Part shown: in pieces, positions 7,795 to 14,964 of the stretch | Numbering within the stretch: position 1 is the first letter of the stretch | How the letters are laid out: each line of letters opens with the position of its first letter | From: JBGTCY01 sp041748615 | GTDB lineage: Bacteria > Bacteroidota > Bacteroidia > Chitinophagales > CAIOSU01 | Direction: 5' to 3' | Assembly: GCA_041748615.1 (NCBI GenBank) | Contig: JBGTCY010000264.1 | Span: forward strand, 1 to 19,359 | Length of the DNA stretch: 19,359 nt | Made by a program: the position numbers and the translations under genes | The notes under the pieces: model-generated | The model's database searches: none | Told to the model about the DNA's origin: nothing | Seen by the model: only the letters and a program-made list of their open reading frames with translations

Positions 7795-8331
7795 GTGGAT
7801 GTTCTTAAACAATACCGGATACCTTTTACAGGCTTAAAAAGTGGCATTCATCACTTCAATTTTGAAGTCAATGAAGATTTTTTTAAACAGTTTGAGGGGG
7901 CGACAATCGGAAAGAGCGACATTCATGTGGATGTGAAGTTTGAAAAAGGCGATAATTTATTTGTTCTTGATTTTTCGATTGGTGGATTGGTAGAAGTTGA
8001 ATGTGACCGTTGCGCGGAACTCTTCAATCAGGAGTTGCTGGACGAACACCGCGTTTATGTGAAATTTGATGATGCCGCGAAGCAGTCAGGGACTACGGAA
8101 GACGACATTATCTATATTTCCCGGAATGATATTTATGTAGATGTGAGCCAATTGATTTACGAGTTTATCAATCTAAGTCTGCCTTATCAGAAAGTTTGTC
8201 CGGATAAAGCGGACGGAACAGCGGGATGCAATGAAAATGTTTTGAAAATATTAGAAGGAAAAACAAAAGAATCAGACAACCAAGATAAAGAACCCGACCC
8301 GCGCTGGGCGGCATTAAAAAAACTGAAGTAA
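7795..8331 (+). CDS. YceD/DUF177 family protein
   Basis: 178 residues from the GTG at 7795. The frame is open further upstream to 7681, but that extension is not conserved-looking and contains the promoter at 7734-7765. The chosen start gives V-D-V-L-K-Q-Y-R-I-P-F, matching the usual family N-terminus. A Cys pair C-D-R-C (70-73) and two later cysteines (135, 145) may form a metal site. The C-terminus ends D-P-R-W-A-A-L-K-K-L-K, typical of Bacteroidota members. The family is almost always cotranscribed with rpmF, as here (12-base gap). In plants and E. coli it has been linked to 23S rRNA processing or accumulation; that role is inferred here. Its position at the head of the run links ribosome and lipid synthesis genes. 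Confidence 0.85.
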   Translation: MDVLKQYRIPFTGLKSGIHHFNFEVNEDFFKQFEGATIGKSDIHVDVKFEKGDNLFVLDFSIGGLVEVECDRCAELFNQELLDEHRVYVKFDDAAKQSGTTEDDIIYISRNDIYVDVSQLIYEFINLSLPYQKVCPDKADGTAGCNENVLKILEGKTKESDNQDKEPDPRWAALKKLK

Positions 8332-8343
8332 AATTTATTTGTC

Positions 8344-8535
8344 ATGCCACATCCTAAACGAAGACACTCCAAACAAAGAACCCGCACCCGCAGAAGCCAG
8401 TTTAAAGCTGAAGTGCCGACCGTCAGCATCTGCCCGACTACCGGTACCGCACATCTGCGCCACAGAGCTTACTATGTGGAAGGTAATCTTTATTATAACG
8501 GCAGGATGATTGTTGAAGCCAAAACATCAGCCTGA
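8344..8535 (+). CDS. rpmF: 50S ribosomal protein L32, zinc-free form
   Basis: 63 residues, the normal size for bL32. The basic N-terminus M-P-H-P-K-R-R-H-S-K-Q-R is diagnostic. L32 sits in the large ribosomal subunit near the peptide exit region. Zinc-binding forms have C-P-x-C-G and C-x-x-C-G pairs. Here the first is C-P-T-T-G and the second region is A-Y-Y-V-E-G-N-L-Y-Y, so only one cysteine remains and zinc cannot be held in the usual way. This is a C-minus variant, which spares the cell zinc. It lies 12 bases after the DUF177 gene and 28 bases before fabH. plsX, which often follows rpmF, is missing. Confidence 0.93.
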   Translation: MPHPKRRHSKQRTRTRRSQFKAEVPTVSICPTTGTAHLRHRAYYVEGNLYYNGRMIVEAKTSA

Positions 8536-8563
8536 TTTTTCTTAAACCGCTTCATTCTTTTTA

Positions 8564-9550
8564 ATGAGCCAAATCCATGCTGCCATTTCAGCGGTTCACG
8601 GTTTTGTACCTGAACATTTTTTATCCAATTCTGATTTGGAAAAACTCGTTGACACCAATGACGAATGGATTACCACGCGCACAGGGATCAAAGAAAGGCG
8701 CATCCTGAAAGGAGAAGGTCTCGGAACTTCATTCATGGCTGAGCAAGCCGTGAAGGGATTGCTGGAAGAAAGCGGAACCGAACCCGATGAGATAGACCTT
8801 CTGATTTGCGCTACCATTACACCGGATTTTCAATTTCCAGCCACCGCCAACCTGATATGTGATAAACTCGGAATCAAAAACGCATTCAGCTACGACCTTG
8901 GCGCTGCCTGCTCAGGATTTTTATATGCCCTTGCCACGGGCGCTCAGTTCATTCAAAATGGCGTTTATAAAAAAGTAATCGTGGTAGGGGCTGATAAAAT
9001 GTCGTCCATCATCAATTATGAAGACCGTGAAACCTGTGTGATTTTTGGTGATGGAGCGGGCGCGGTGTTGCTTGAGCCGTCCCCAAAATACGGCATTGTT
9101 GATTTTGTTCTGCGTTCAGATGGAGCCGGGGCAAAACATCTGCATATCAAAGCGGGCGGTTCCGCGAAACCATCTTCGCACGAAACAGTGGATGCCAAAG
9201 AGCATTTTGTTTATCAGGAAGGTCAGTCTGTTTTCAAATTCGCAGTCGTGAAAATGGCGGAAGTCTGTCAGGAAGTGATGCAGCGCAATCAATTAAAAAG
9301 TGAAGACATTACCTGGTTAGTTCCTCATCAGGCGAACAAGAGAATCATTGAAGCTACTGGCGAGCGACTGACAATTCCGGATGAGAAAGTGATGGTGAAT
9401 ATTCAGAAATACGGCAACACCACCGCGGCTACGTTGCCACTCTGCCTCTGGGACTGGCAGCATCAACTGAAAAAAGGCGATAAACTGATACTGTGCTCTG
9501 TTGGAGGCGGTTTTACCTGGGGGGCAATGTACCTGACTTGGGCGTATTAG
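8564..9550 (+). CDS. fabH: 3-oxoacyl-[acyl-carrier-protein] synthase III
   Basis: 328 residues. It condenses an acyl-CoA primer (acetyl-CoA or branched short-chain CoA) with malonyl-ACP to begin fatty-acid synthesis, in the cytoplasm. The thiolase-fold catalytic triad is complete: Cys116 in A-A-C-S-G-F, His255 in P-H-Q-A-N, and Asn285 in Y-G-N-T-T-A-A. The N-terminal T-D/N-D-E-W-I-x-x-R-T-G-I signature is at about 31-42, and the glycine-rich C-terminal G-G-G-F-T-W-G at 314-320. The N-terminus beginning M-S-Q-I-H-A-A-I is usual for Bacteroidota. It follows rpmF closely. The biotin-dependent carboxylase genes that supply malonyl-CoA lie about 0.8 kb downstream, so the region groups early steps of the pathway. 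Confidence 0.96.
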   Translation: MSQIHAAISAVHGFVPEHFLSNSDLEKLVDTNDEWITTRTGIKERRILKGEGLGTSFMAEQAVKGLLEESGTEPDEIDLLICATITPDFQFPATANLICDKLGIKNAFSYDLGAACSGFLYALATGAQFIQNGVYKKVIVVGADKMSSIINYEDRETCVIFGDGAGAVLLEPSPKYGIVDFVLRSDGAGAKHLHIKAGGSAKPSSHETVDAKEHFVYQEGQSVFKFAVVKMAEVCQEVMQRNQLKSEDITWLVPHQANKRIIEATGERLTIPDEKVMVNIQKYGNTTAATLPLCLWDWQHQLKKGDKLILCSVGGGFTWGAMYLTWAY

Positions 9551-9583
9551 AAAAGGCAGTTCAAAAAAACCACTTGCATCGGC

Positions 9584-9614
9584 TTTGACATGACAATCTT
9601 AGGTTGTATGTTTG
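9584..9614 (+). promoter_or_regulatory. Consensus Bacteroidota promoter before efp
   Basis: TTTG at 9584-9587, a 19-base spacer, then TATGTTTG at 9607-9614. Both boxes and the spacing match the primary sigma consensus TTTG-N19-TAnnTTTG. The implied leader to the efp ATG at 9714 is about 90-95 bases, long enough to hold regulation, though no clear structure is seen in it. It implies that efp-accB-accC can be transcribed independently of fabH. Confidence 0.75.
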
Positions 9615-9713
9615 CCACTGATAAAAATCAATTTGCATTTTTTTGAAACTTCAAATCATCAGCATTCTTTTAAAATAACTTTAACTTAACCGGAAATAAA
9701 TCAGGAATAACTC

Positions 9714-10277
9714 ATGGCGACCACAGCAGATTTCAGAACCGGAATGTGTATCAATCATAATAATGATATCTGGCAAATCATTGATTTTCAGCATGTGAAA
9801 ATGCAGCAACGCAGACCGATTGTGAGAACCAAGCTGAAAAACCTCTCAACGGGAAAAGTGCTGGAAGTAACATTCAGTGCGGGCGATAAAGTGGATGATG
9901 TGCGCGTGGAAAGACGCGTGTTCCAATATTTGTATAAAGACGAATCAGGGCTCACCTTTATGGACCAAACCACCTATGACCAAATCACCATTGACGCTAA
10001 AATGGTTGCCAGTCCTGATTTAGTGAAAGAAGGTCAGGAAGTCGAAATACTTTTTGAAGCGGAAGTTGAAAAACCGCTTTTGGTGGAACTGCCTCCCTTT
10101 GTTGTGCTGGAAGTCACCTACACGGAGCCGGGAGTCAGGGGCGATACCGCCACCAACGTGTCGAAACCCGCTACGCTTGAAACAGGCGCTGAGATTGCCG
10201 TGCCGATTTTCGTAGATGCGGGTGAAAAAATTAAAGTGGATACCCGCAACCGCTCTTATGTGGAGCGTGTAAAATAA
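9714..10277 (+). CDS. efp: Elongation factor P with an unusual tip loop
   Basis: 187 residues, standard for EF-P. EF-P binds the ribosome between the P and E sites and relieves stalling at consecutive prolines. Three beta-barrel domains are recognisable. The KOW-like domain covers about 1-65. The C-terminal signature G-D-T-A-T-N...K-P-A-T-L-E-T-G leads to the end V-D-T-R-N-R-S-Y-V-E-R-V-K. In domain I the loop normally reads V-K-P-G-K-G, with the second lysine modified. Here it reads V-K-M-Q-Q-R-R-P (28-35), so Gln32 aligns with the modified lysine of E. coli (K34), followed by Arg33 and Arg34. Either the protein works unmodified or an arginine is used. The ATG at 9714 matches family N-termini. 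accB follows 42 bases later. Confidence 0.96.
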   Translation: MATTADFRTGMCINHNNDIWQIIDFQHVKMQQRRPIVRTKLKNLSTGKVLEVTFSAGDKVDDVRVERRVFQYLYKDESGLTFMDQTTYDQITIDAKMVASPDLVKEGQEVEILFEAEVEKPLLVELPPFVVLEVTYTEPGVRGDTATNVSKPATLETGAEIAVPIFVDAGEKIKVDTRNRSYVERVK

Positions 10278-10319
10278 ATGATGAACCACGTTCTTTAATC
10301 AGGATTAAAACAAAATACT

Positions 10320-10820
10320 ATGGATTTCAAGCAAATTCAGGAGTTGATTAAGATTGTCAGCAAATCAGAGTTGACAGAGTTGAAAGTTGAGCAGGAAGGA
10401 TTCAAAATCACGCTCAAAAAAACCGGCACCCCGGTGACGATGCAGCCCGGAGCCGCCAGGGTGGTTGCCCTTGAACCTCAAATGCCTGTGTCAGGAGCGG
10501 AGATTACTACCCCTTCCGAACCCGCGTCAGCAGCCGGCAGCGGTGCAAAACAGGAAAGCGCCAAACCATCCGACAATCAATACATCACCATCAAATCACC
10601 GATGGTCGGCACTTTTTACCGCTCCCCTTCTCCGGAAAAAGGTCCTTTTGTGAAAGTAGGCGACACGATTCGCAAAGGAACGCACATCTGCGTCATTGAA
10701 GCCATGAAGCTGTTTAATGAAATCGAATCTGAATTTGACGGAAAGGTGGTGAAAGTTCTGGCGGAAGACGCGTCACCGGTCGAATATGAACAACCGTTGT
10801 TTTTAATTGAACCAGTCTGA
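10320..10820 (+). CDS. accB: Biotin carboxyl carrier protein of acetyl-CoA carboxylase
   Basis: 166 residues. The carrier swings carboxybiotin between biotin carboxylase (AccC) and the carboxyltransferase to make malonyl-CoA. A short N-terminal helical region (1-35) is followed by an Ala/Pro/Ser-rich flexible linker (about 36-85). The biotinyl domain (about 88-166) carries E-A-M-K-L at 127-131, in which Lys130 receives biotin. A P-M-V-G-T-F-Y motif (94-100) and the E-K-G-P-F-V-K-V-G-D thumb-like segment are typical of acetyl-CoA carboxylase carriers. It lies between efp and accC. The gap to accC contains a heptad-repeat hairpin (10820-10889) that could affect the AccB:AccC ratio. Confidence 0.95.
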   Translation: MDFKQIQELIKIVSKSELTELKVEQEGFKITLKKTGTPVTMQPGAARVVALEPQMPVSGAEITTPSEPASAAGSGAKQESAKPSDNQYITIKSPMVGTFYRSPSPEKGPFVKVGDTIRKGTHICVIEAMKLFNEIESEFDGKVVKVLAEDASPVEYEQPLFLIEPV

Positions 10821-10889
10821 AGTTCAAAGTTTAATCTTTAAAGTTTAAAGTTGATTCAACTTTAGACCTTAAACCTTGAACATTAAACC
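10820..10889. repeat. Heptad-repeat hairpin between accB and accC
   Basis: Ten consecutive 7-mers can be read in phase. In order: AAGTTCA, AAGTTTA, ATCTTTA, AAGTTTA, AAGTTGA, TTCAACT, TTAGACC, TTAAACC, TTGAACA, TTAAACC. The first five run in one sense and the last five approximately in the reverse-complement sense. The whole therefore folds as a hairpin, with a perfect odd palindrome at its centre (10847-10863). The tract begins at the last base of the accB stop codon and ends 7 bases before the accC ATG. Confidence 0.65.
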
Positions 10890-10896
10890 ATACAAG

Positions 10897-12252
10897 ATGT
10901 TTAAGAAAATTCTGATTGCCAACCGTGGTGAAATTGCTCTGAGAGTGATTCGTACCTGCAAGGAAATGGGTATCAAAACGGTTGCCGTTTATTCAACTGC
11001 CGACAAGGAAAGCCTGCATGTACGTTTCGCGGATGAAGCGGTTTGTATCGGTCCTCCGCAAAGCGTGAATTCCTACCTGAAAATTCCAACCCTGATGGCG
11101 GTGGCGGAAATCACCAACGCTGACGCGATTCATCCCGGTTATGGCTTTCACGCTGAAAACGCGGGGTTTGCCGAAATCTGTGAAGAACATGGCATCAAGT
11201 TCATCGGTCCTTCCGCTGCCATGATTCGAAAGATGGGAGATAAAATATCCGCCAAACAAACCATGATTGACGCGGGAGTTCCGGTCATTCCCGGTTCTGA
11301 CGGCTTGGTGAATGGTATAGTGAACGGAAAAAAAATCGCTAAAAAAATCGGCTACCCGGTGGTGATAAAAGCCACAGCGGGCGGTGGAGGGAAAGGCATC
11401 AGAATCGTGCGTGATGAAAAGGATTTTGAAAAATCGTTTGAAATGGCGCAAGCGGAAGCGAAAGCCGCTTTTTCGAATGATGGCGTTTACATTGAAAAGT
11501 TTATTGAAGAACCCCGCCATATCGAAATTCAAATTGCTGGCGACCAATACGGCAATGTCATTCACATGTCGGAACGCGACTGCTCTATACAGCGCAGGAT
11601 GCAAAAATTAGTGGAGGAAAGTCCCTCGCCATTTGTTGATGAGAAGCTCAGGAAAAAAATGGGAGATGCCGCCATTGCAGCGGGTCAGGCAATTAATTAC
11701 GAAAGTTTGGGAACGGTAGAATTTCTCGTGGACAAATACAAGAATTTTTACTTCATGGAAATGAACACCCGCATCCAGGTGGAGCATCCCGTGACGGAAG
11801 AAGTGATTGATTATGACTTAGTGAAAGAGCAAATCAAAATCGCGTTGGGCGTGAAAATCATCGGCAAGTCCTATTTTCCGCAAATTCACGCGATGGAATG
11901 CCGCATCAACGCGGAAGACCCTTATAATAATTTTTCACCCTGCCCCGGAAAAATAAATTCATTTCACACGCCAAAAGGACATGGCGTGAGAGTGGATACG
12001 CATGTGTATGCCGGATACACCGTTCCTCCGTATTATGATTCGCTGCTGGCAAAAGTGATTTGCCGCGCCAAGTCGCGCGATGCCGTTATCGCAAAAATGG
12101 ACAGAGCGCTCAATGAATTCATCGTTGAAGGCGTAAAAACCACCATTCCTTTTCATATCGCCCTCATGCGCAATGACGACTTCAAAGCGGGCAATTTCAC
12201 TACTTCTTTTGTGGAAGGATTCCAGTTTAAAAACGGGGAAGGGAAAAAATAA
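10897..12252 (+). CDS. accC: Biotin carboxylase
   Basis: 451 residues from the ATG at 10897. This is the ATP-dependent enzyme that carboxylates the biotin on AccB with bicarbonate. The N-terminus M-F-K-K-I-L-I-A-N-R-G-E-I-A is canonical. The frame is open upstream to a TTG at 10876, but that codon lies in the heptad repeat, so it is not used as start. Key features in this numbering are the ATP-grasp glycine loop K-A-T-A-G-G-G-G-K-G (158-167), the catalytic M-E-M-N-T-R-I-Q-V-E-H-P block (287-298), and H-P-G-Y-G-F (79-84). Length agrees with AccC (about 450) and excludes a fused acyl-CoA carboxylase alpha chain. It may also serve other biotin-dependent carboxylases. It is the last gene of the plus-strand run and converges with the monophosphatase gene. 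Confidence 0.96.
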   Translation: MFKKILIANRGEIALRVIRTCKEMGIKTVAVYSTADKESLHVRFADEAVCIGPPQSVNSYLKIPTLMAVAEITNADAIHPGYGFHAENAGFAEICEEHGIKFIGPSAAMIRKMGDKISAKQTMIDAGVPVIPGSDGLVNGIVNGKKIAKKIGYPVVIKATAGGGGKGIRIVRDEKDFEKSFEMAQAEAKAAFSNDGVYIEKFIEEPRHIEIQIAGDQYGNVIHMSERDCSIQRRMQKLVEESPSPFVDEKLRKKMGDAAIAAGQAINYESLGTVEFLVDKYKNFYFMEMNTRIQVEHPVTEEVIDYDLVKEQIKIALGVKIIGKSYFPQIHAMECRINAEDPYNNFSPCPGKINSFHTPKGHGVRVDTHVYAGYTVPPYYDSLLAKVICRAKSRDAVIAKMDRALNEFIVEGVKTTIPFHIALMRNDDFKAGNFTTSFVEGFQFKNGEGKK

Positions 12253-12277
12253 AAAGAGTTCTAAGAAATTGAACTAT

Positions 12278-13063
12278 TCAATTCTTCTTCATCACCCTGA
12301 TTAATTCTTCCGCGATATGCGGATTGCAGGCGATGATTTCCTCCCCGAATAAATAATTATCGCCTCCGGAAAAATCTGTCACTTTGCCCCCCGCTTCCTC
12401 CACGATAATCGCGCCTGCCGCCACATCCCAGGCATTGAGCGTGTATTCAAAAAAACCATCAAACCTTCCGCAGGCGACATAAGCCAAATCCACAGCGGCA
12501 GAACCCAGCCTGCGGATGCCGCGCGTATTGCGCATGAGATAATTGAAGGATTTCAGATAGTCATCCACGATTGAAAAATCCTGGTAGGGGAATCCTGTCG
12601 CGAGCAGACATTCTTTCAAATTTTTTCTTCCGGAAACATGAATTCTGTTTTTATTCAAAAAAGCATTGCCGCCTTTCCAGGCATAAAACATTTCATCTAA
12701 ATTGATTTCATAAATCACACCCGCGACCAACTGCTCCTCGTGTCTCAATCCCACGCTGATGGAAAAACAGGGAACGCCATATAAAAAGTTGGTGGTGCCG
12801 TCCAACGGGTCAATAATCCACTCCCACGTTTTGCCATTCACGTCAGGCGTATCTTCTTCGGTAATGAATCCGGCATCGGGCAGCAGTTTCCCTAACTGCT
12901 CCACCAACCGCGCTTCCGCCTGCCGGTCAACGAAACTCACTAAGCTGTTCAGGTCTTTTTCCTCCACATCAATGGAATGAATATTCGCGGATTGTTCGCG
13001 GATAAATTTCCCCGTTTCGTGAATGATTGCGATTGCTTTGTTGCAGAGAGATTCGAGGTGCAT
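12278..13063 (-). CDS. Inositol monophosphatase family protein (SuhB/CysQ superfamily)
   Basis: 261 residues from the ATG at 13063. A further in-frame ATG at 13093 would add ten poorly conserved residues. This is a magnesium-dependent, lithium-sensitive type phosphatase acting on inositol phosphate or similar sugar phosphates; the true substrate cannot be read from sequence. Metal-binding motifs in this numbering are G-F-I-T-E-E (65-70), W-I-I-D-P-L-D-G-T-T-N-F (82-93) and W-D at 212-213 (W-D-V-A-A-G), all intact. The typical R-R-L-G-S-A-A-x-D-L motif is at about 184-193. It is downstream of rsmI on the same strand, with a 63-base gap, and converges with accC 25 bases away. Confidence 0.9.
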   Translation of the reverse strand: MHLESLCNKAIAIIHETGKFIREQSANIHSIDVEEKDLNSLVSFVDRQAEARLVEQLGKLLPDAGFITEEDTPDVNGKTWEWIIDPLDGTTNFLYGVPCFSISVGLRHEEQLVAGVIYEINLDEMFYAWKGGNAFLNKNRIHVSGRKNLKECLLATGFPYQDFSIVDDYLKSFNYLMRNTRGIRRLGSAAVDLAYVACGRFDGFFEYTLNAWDVAAGAIIVEEAGGKVTDFSGGDNYLFGEEIIACNPHIAEELIRVMKKN

Positions 13064-13126
13064 CTTAAGTTCAATTTTAAAATTTTTGTTCAAAGAAAAA
13101 TTATCAGTTCTAACGATTGACTGTGG

Positions 13127-13798
13127 TTACTTTTTCCCTTCCACCACCACCACCATTTCACCTTTCAGTTTCCTGCTTTTGCATAAGGATGATAGCTCAG
13201 CAAGTGTTCCGCGCAGAATTTCTTCATGCAGTTTTGTCAGTTCGCGGCAAATACAGGCTTTGCGTTCAGCTCCGAAATATCCGGCAAGTTGTTCCATCGT
13301 CTTGCCGATGCGATGCGGTGATTCGTAAAAAACGATGGTACGCTCTTCTTCCCGGAGCGCAAGCAGGCGCGTGTGCCTGCCTTTTTTTATTGGCAAAAAA
13401 CCTTCAAACACAAACCGGTCACTGGGAAATCCTGAAACTACCAATGCGGGGATTAATGCCGTAGCGCCCGGCAGACATTCCACTTCAATATTTTCCGCCA
13501 CACAGGCGCGCACCAACAAAAAACCCGGGTCTGAAATTCCCGGAGTGCCGGCATCGGAAATGAGCGCTGCCTTTTGCCCGGTTTTTATTTGCGTAACTAT
13601 TTTCGCTACGGTATCGTGTTCATTGAACTTGTGATGCGGAATCATCTTTTTATCAATCCCGAAATGCTTCAGCAAAAAACCGGACGTGCGGGTATCTTCC
13701 GCAAAAATCAAATCAACCTCTTTGAGAACTTTAATCGCCCGCAATGTCATGTCCTCGAGATTGCCGATAGGAGTTGGGACGATGATGAGTTTTGACAT
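13127..13798 (-). CDS. rsmI: 16S rRNA (cytidine(1402)-2'-O)-methyltransferase
   Basis: 223 residues from the ATG at 13798; a TTG two codons upstream is unlikely to be used. RsmI methylates the 2'-hydroxyl of C1402 in 16S rRNA, in the ribosomal decoding centre, using S-adenosylmethionine. It has the tetrapyrrole-methylase fold. Motifs are P-T-P-I-G-N-L (8-14), E-D-T-R-T-S (34-39), S-D-A-G-T-P-G-I-S-D-P-G (81-92), F-Y-E-S-P-H-R (157-163) and R-E-L-T-K-L-H-E-E (186-194). It is shorter than the E. coli enzyme (286) because the small C-terminal domain is missing, as in other Bacteroidota. It is followed by the monophosphatase gene and preceded by a 153-base gap with a heptad tract. Confidence 0.95.
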   Translation of the reverse strand: MSKLIIVPTPIGNLEDMTLRAIKVLKEVDLIFAEDTRTSGFLLKHFGIDKKMIPHHKFNEHDTVAKIVTQIKTGQKAALISDAGTPGISDPGFLLVRACVAENIEVECLPGATALIPALVVSGFPSDRFVFEGFLPIKKGRHTRLLALREEERTIVFYESPHRIGKTMEQLAGYFGAERKACICRELTKLHEEILRGTLAELSSLCKSRKLKGEMVVVVEGKK

Positions 13799-13867
13799 GG
13801 TCAATTAATGATGATGAAAACTGAAACTCTGGAATGTTGTCAAAATAACATCCCGGTTTGTGCAATC

Positions 13868-13895
13868 AGATTATTAGATTTTAGATGTTAGACAG
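13868..13895. repeat. Degenerate 7-bp-period tract upstream of rsmI
   Basis: Four in-phase heptamers: AGATTAT, TAGATTT, TAGATGT, TAGACAG, three of them beginning with TAGA. It lies in the gap 13799-13951 between purS and rsmI, which otherwise shows no gene or clear promoter. Confidence 0.45.
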
Positions 13896-13951
13896 AGGGG
13901 AAGCTATTTTGGAAATGCGTCTTAAACAGAAATTACACGGACTATTCCCGG

Positions 13952-14206
13952 CTAATTCTCTTCGCTGATTTCAAATTCAAAATATTCCATCACCGGGTTG
14001 GCAAGCAGTTTTTTGCATGCCTGTTCAACTTTAGCTGTCGCTTGAGTTTTGTCAGCCGCTTCCAATTGCAGGATGATACGCTTGCCGATACGCACGTCTT
14101 TCACTTCGGGCAGGTCTATGTTTTTCATGCTTGACGCGACTGCTTTTCCTTGCGGATCGAGCAATTCTTTGAGGGGCATCACATTGATTTCAGCTTTGAA
14201 TTTCAT
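13952..14206 (-). CDS. purS: Phosphoribosylformylglycinamidine synthase subunit PurS
   Basis: 84 residues, the usual size. PurS is the small bridging subunit of the three-part FGAM synthase (PurS-PurL-PurQ), which makes FGAM in de novo purine synthesis. The sequence starts M-K-F-K-A-E-I-N-V-M-P and has the family's L-D-P-Q-G-K-A-V motif (16-23). It also has V-K-D-V-R-I-G-K (35-42), which forms part of the dimer fold. Its presence implies that the organism uses a split PurL and PurQ encoded elsewhere. The start overlaps the end of pssA by 17 bases, so the two are translationally coupled. Confidence 0.9.
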   Translation of the reverse strand: MKFKAEINVMPLKELLDPQGKAVASSMKNIDLPEVKDVRIGKRIILQLEAADKTQATAKVEQACKKLLANPVMEYFEFEISEEN

Positions 14207-14951
14207 GGCGTTTGAAAAATAAGTTTTGAAGAATAGAAAAGATGATGTACAAAACTATGATAAAAGGAATTGCGGAAATCCTTAAGAGCGTAAAAGAAAG
14301 GATGGCAATCGCGAGCAGGATGAATTTAAGTTCATTGCCTTTCCATTGCAGTTTATCAAACTTAAATCCAAACATGCGGAGAGGCGCCACGAGCATCAGC
14401 GATGTAAAGACAACCAAAGAGATTATAAAATTCGGATTTGTTGTAAGCATACTGAGCACATGATGATACATGAGGATGAAGCTCTCAGGATGCGTGATGT
14501 GTTGCGCGGTGTGCAGTGAAAATCCCAGGGATGCCCACAAGAGACCGTTGGCAGGAGTCGGCATGCCGATAAAATCTTTTGACTGCCGGGTGTCTAGATT
14601 GAATTTCGCTAACCGCATTGCTGAAAAAACCGGAATCAGTATTGGAATCAGTTGTTTGTTTGACAGAATCGGGAAGGGTGGAGCAGATTGAGTCAGCAAG
14701 GTATAGGCAATCAACCCGGGCACTACGCCAAAAGTCACCATGTCTGAAAACGAGTCTAATTGCTTCCCGATTTCTGATGTGATGCCCAAAGCGCGCGCCA
14801 CCATACCATCTAATAAATCAAAAAAAGCACCTGCAAAAACCAACAAACAGGCTGTTGTCAAATCTCCTTTGAGGATAAACAGGATTCCCAACATGCCGGA
14901 AACCAAATTCAACAGCGTAAAAAAATTGGCGATTTGTTGCTTGAGAAACAT
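14190..14951 (-). CDS. pssA: CDP-diacylglycerol--serine O-phosphatidyltransferase
   Basis: 253 residues, with about six to eight membrane segments. It transfers phosphatidyl from CDP-diacylglycerol to serine in the cytoplasmic membrane, giving phosphatidylserine, the precursor of phosphatidylethanolamine. The CDP-alcohol phosphotransferase motif is complete: D45-x2-D48-G49-x2-A52-R53-x8-G62-x3-D66-x3-D70. The N-terminus F-F-T-L-L-N-L-V-S-G fits the Gram-positive/Bacteroidota-type PssA rather than the E. coli soluble type. It overlaps purS by 17 bases. The 110-base gap upstream holds heptad-like repeats and no clear promoter. Confidence 0.92.
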   Translation of the reverse strand: MFLKQQIANFFTLLNLVSGMLGILFILKGDLTTACLLVFAGAFFDLLDGMVARALGITSEIGKQLDSFSDMVTFGVVPGLIAYTLLTQSAPPFPILSNKQLIPILIPVFSAMRLAKFNLDTRQSKDFIGMPTPANGLLWASLGFSLHTAQHITHPESFILMYHHVLSMLTTNPNFIISLVVFTSLMLVAPLRMFGFKFDKLQWKGNELKFILLAIAILSFTLLRISAIPFIIVLYIIFSILQNLFFKRHEIQS

Positions 14952-14964
14952 TGTTGTTTTTTTA

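Noticed and set aside
10820..10889. CRISPR-like array
   Set aside because: Units are 7 bases with no spacers and no cas genes are present; it is a simple heptad tract.
10876..10896. TTG start for accC
   Set aside because: The codon is part of the heptad repeat; M-F-K-K-I-L-I-A-N-R-G at 10897 is the canonical start.
10993..11604. 203-residue open frame on the minus strand inside accC
   Set aside because: It is fully antisense to conserved biotin carboxylase motifs and its translation resembles no family; it is a shadow of accC codon use.
12263..12286. Possible bidirectional terminator between accC and the monophosphatase gene
   Set aside because: The stem (AAGAAATTGA / TCAATTCTT) needs a bulge, is AT-rich, overlaps a stop codon and lacks a clear U-tract.
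13091..13098. Possible -7 box TTTCTTTG before the monophosphatase gene
   Set aside because: The first two bases do not fit TA, no -33 box is present, and AT-rich sequence makes a chance match likely.
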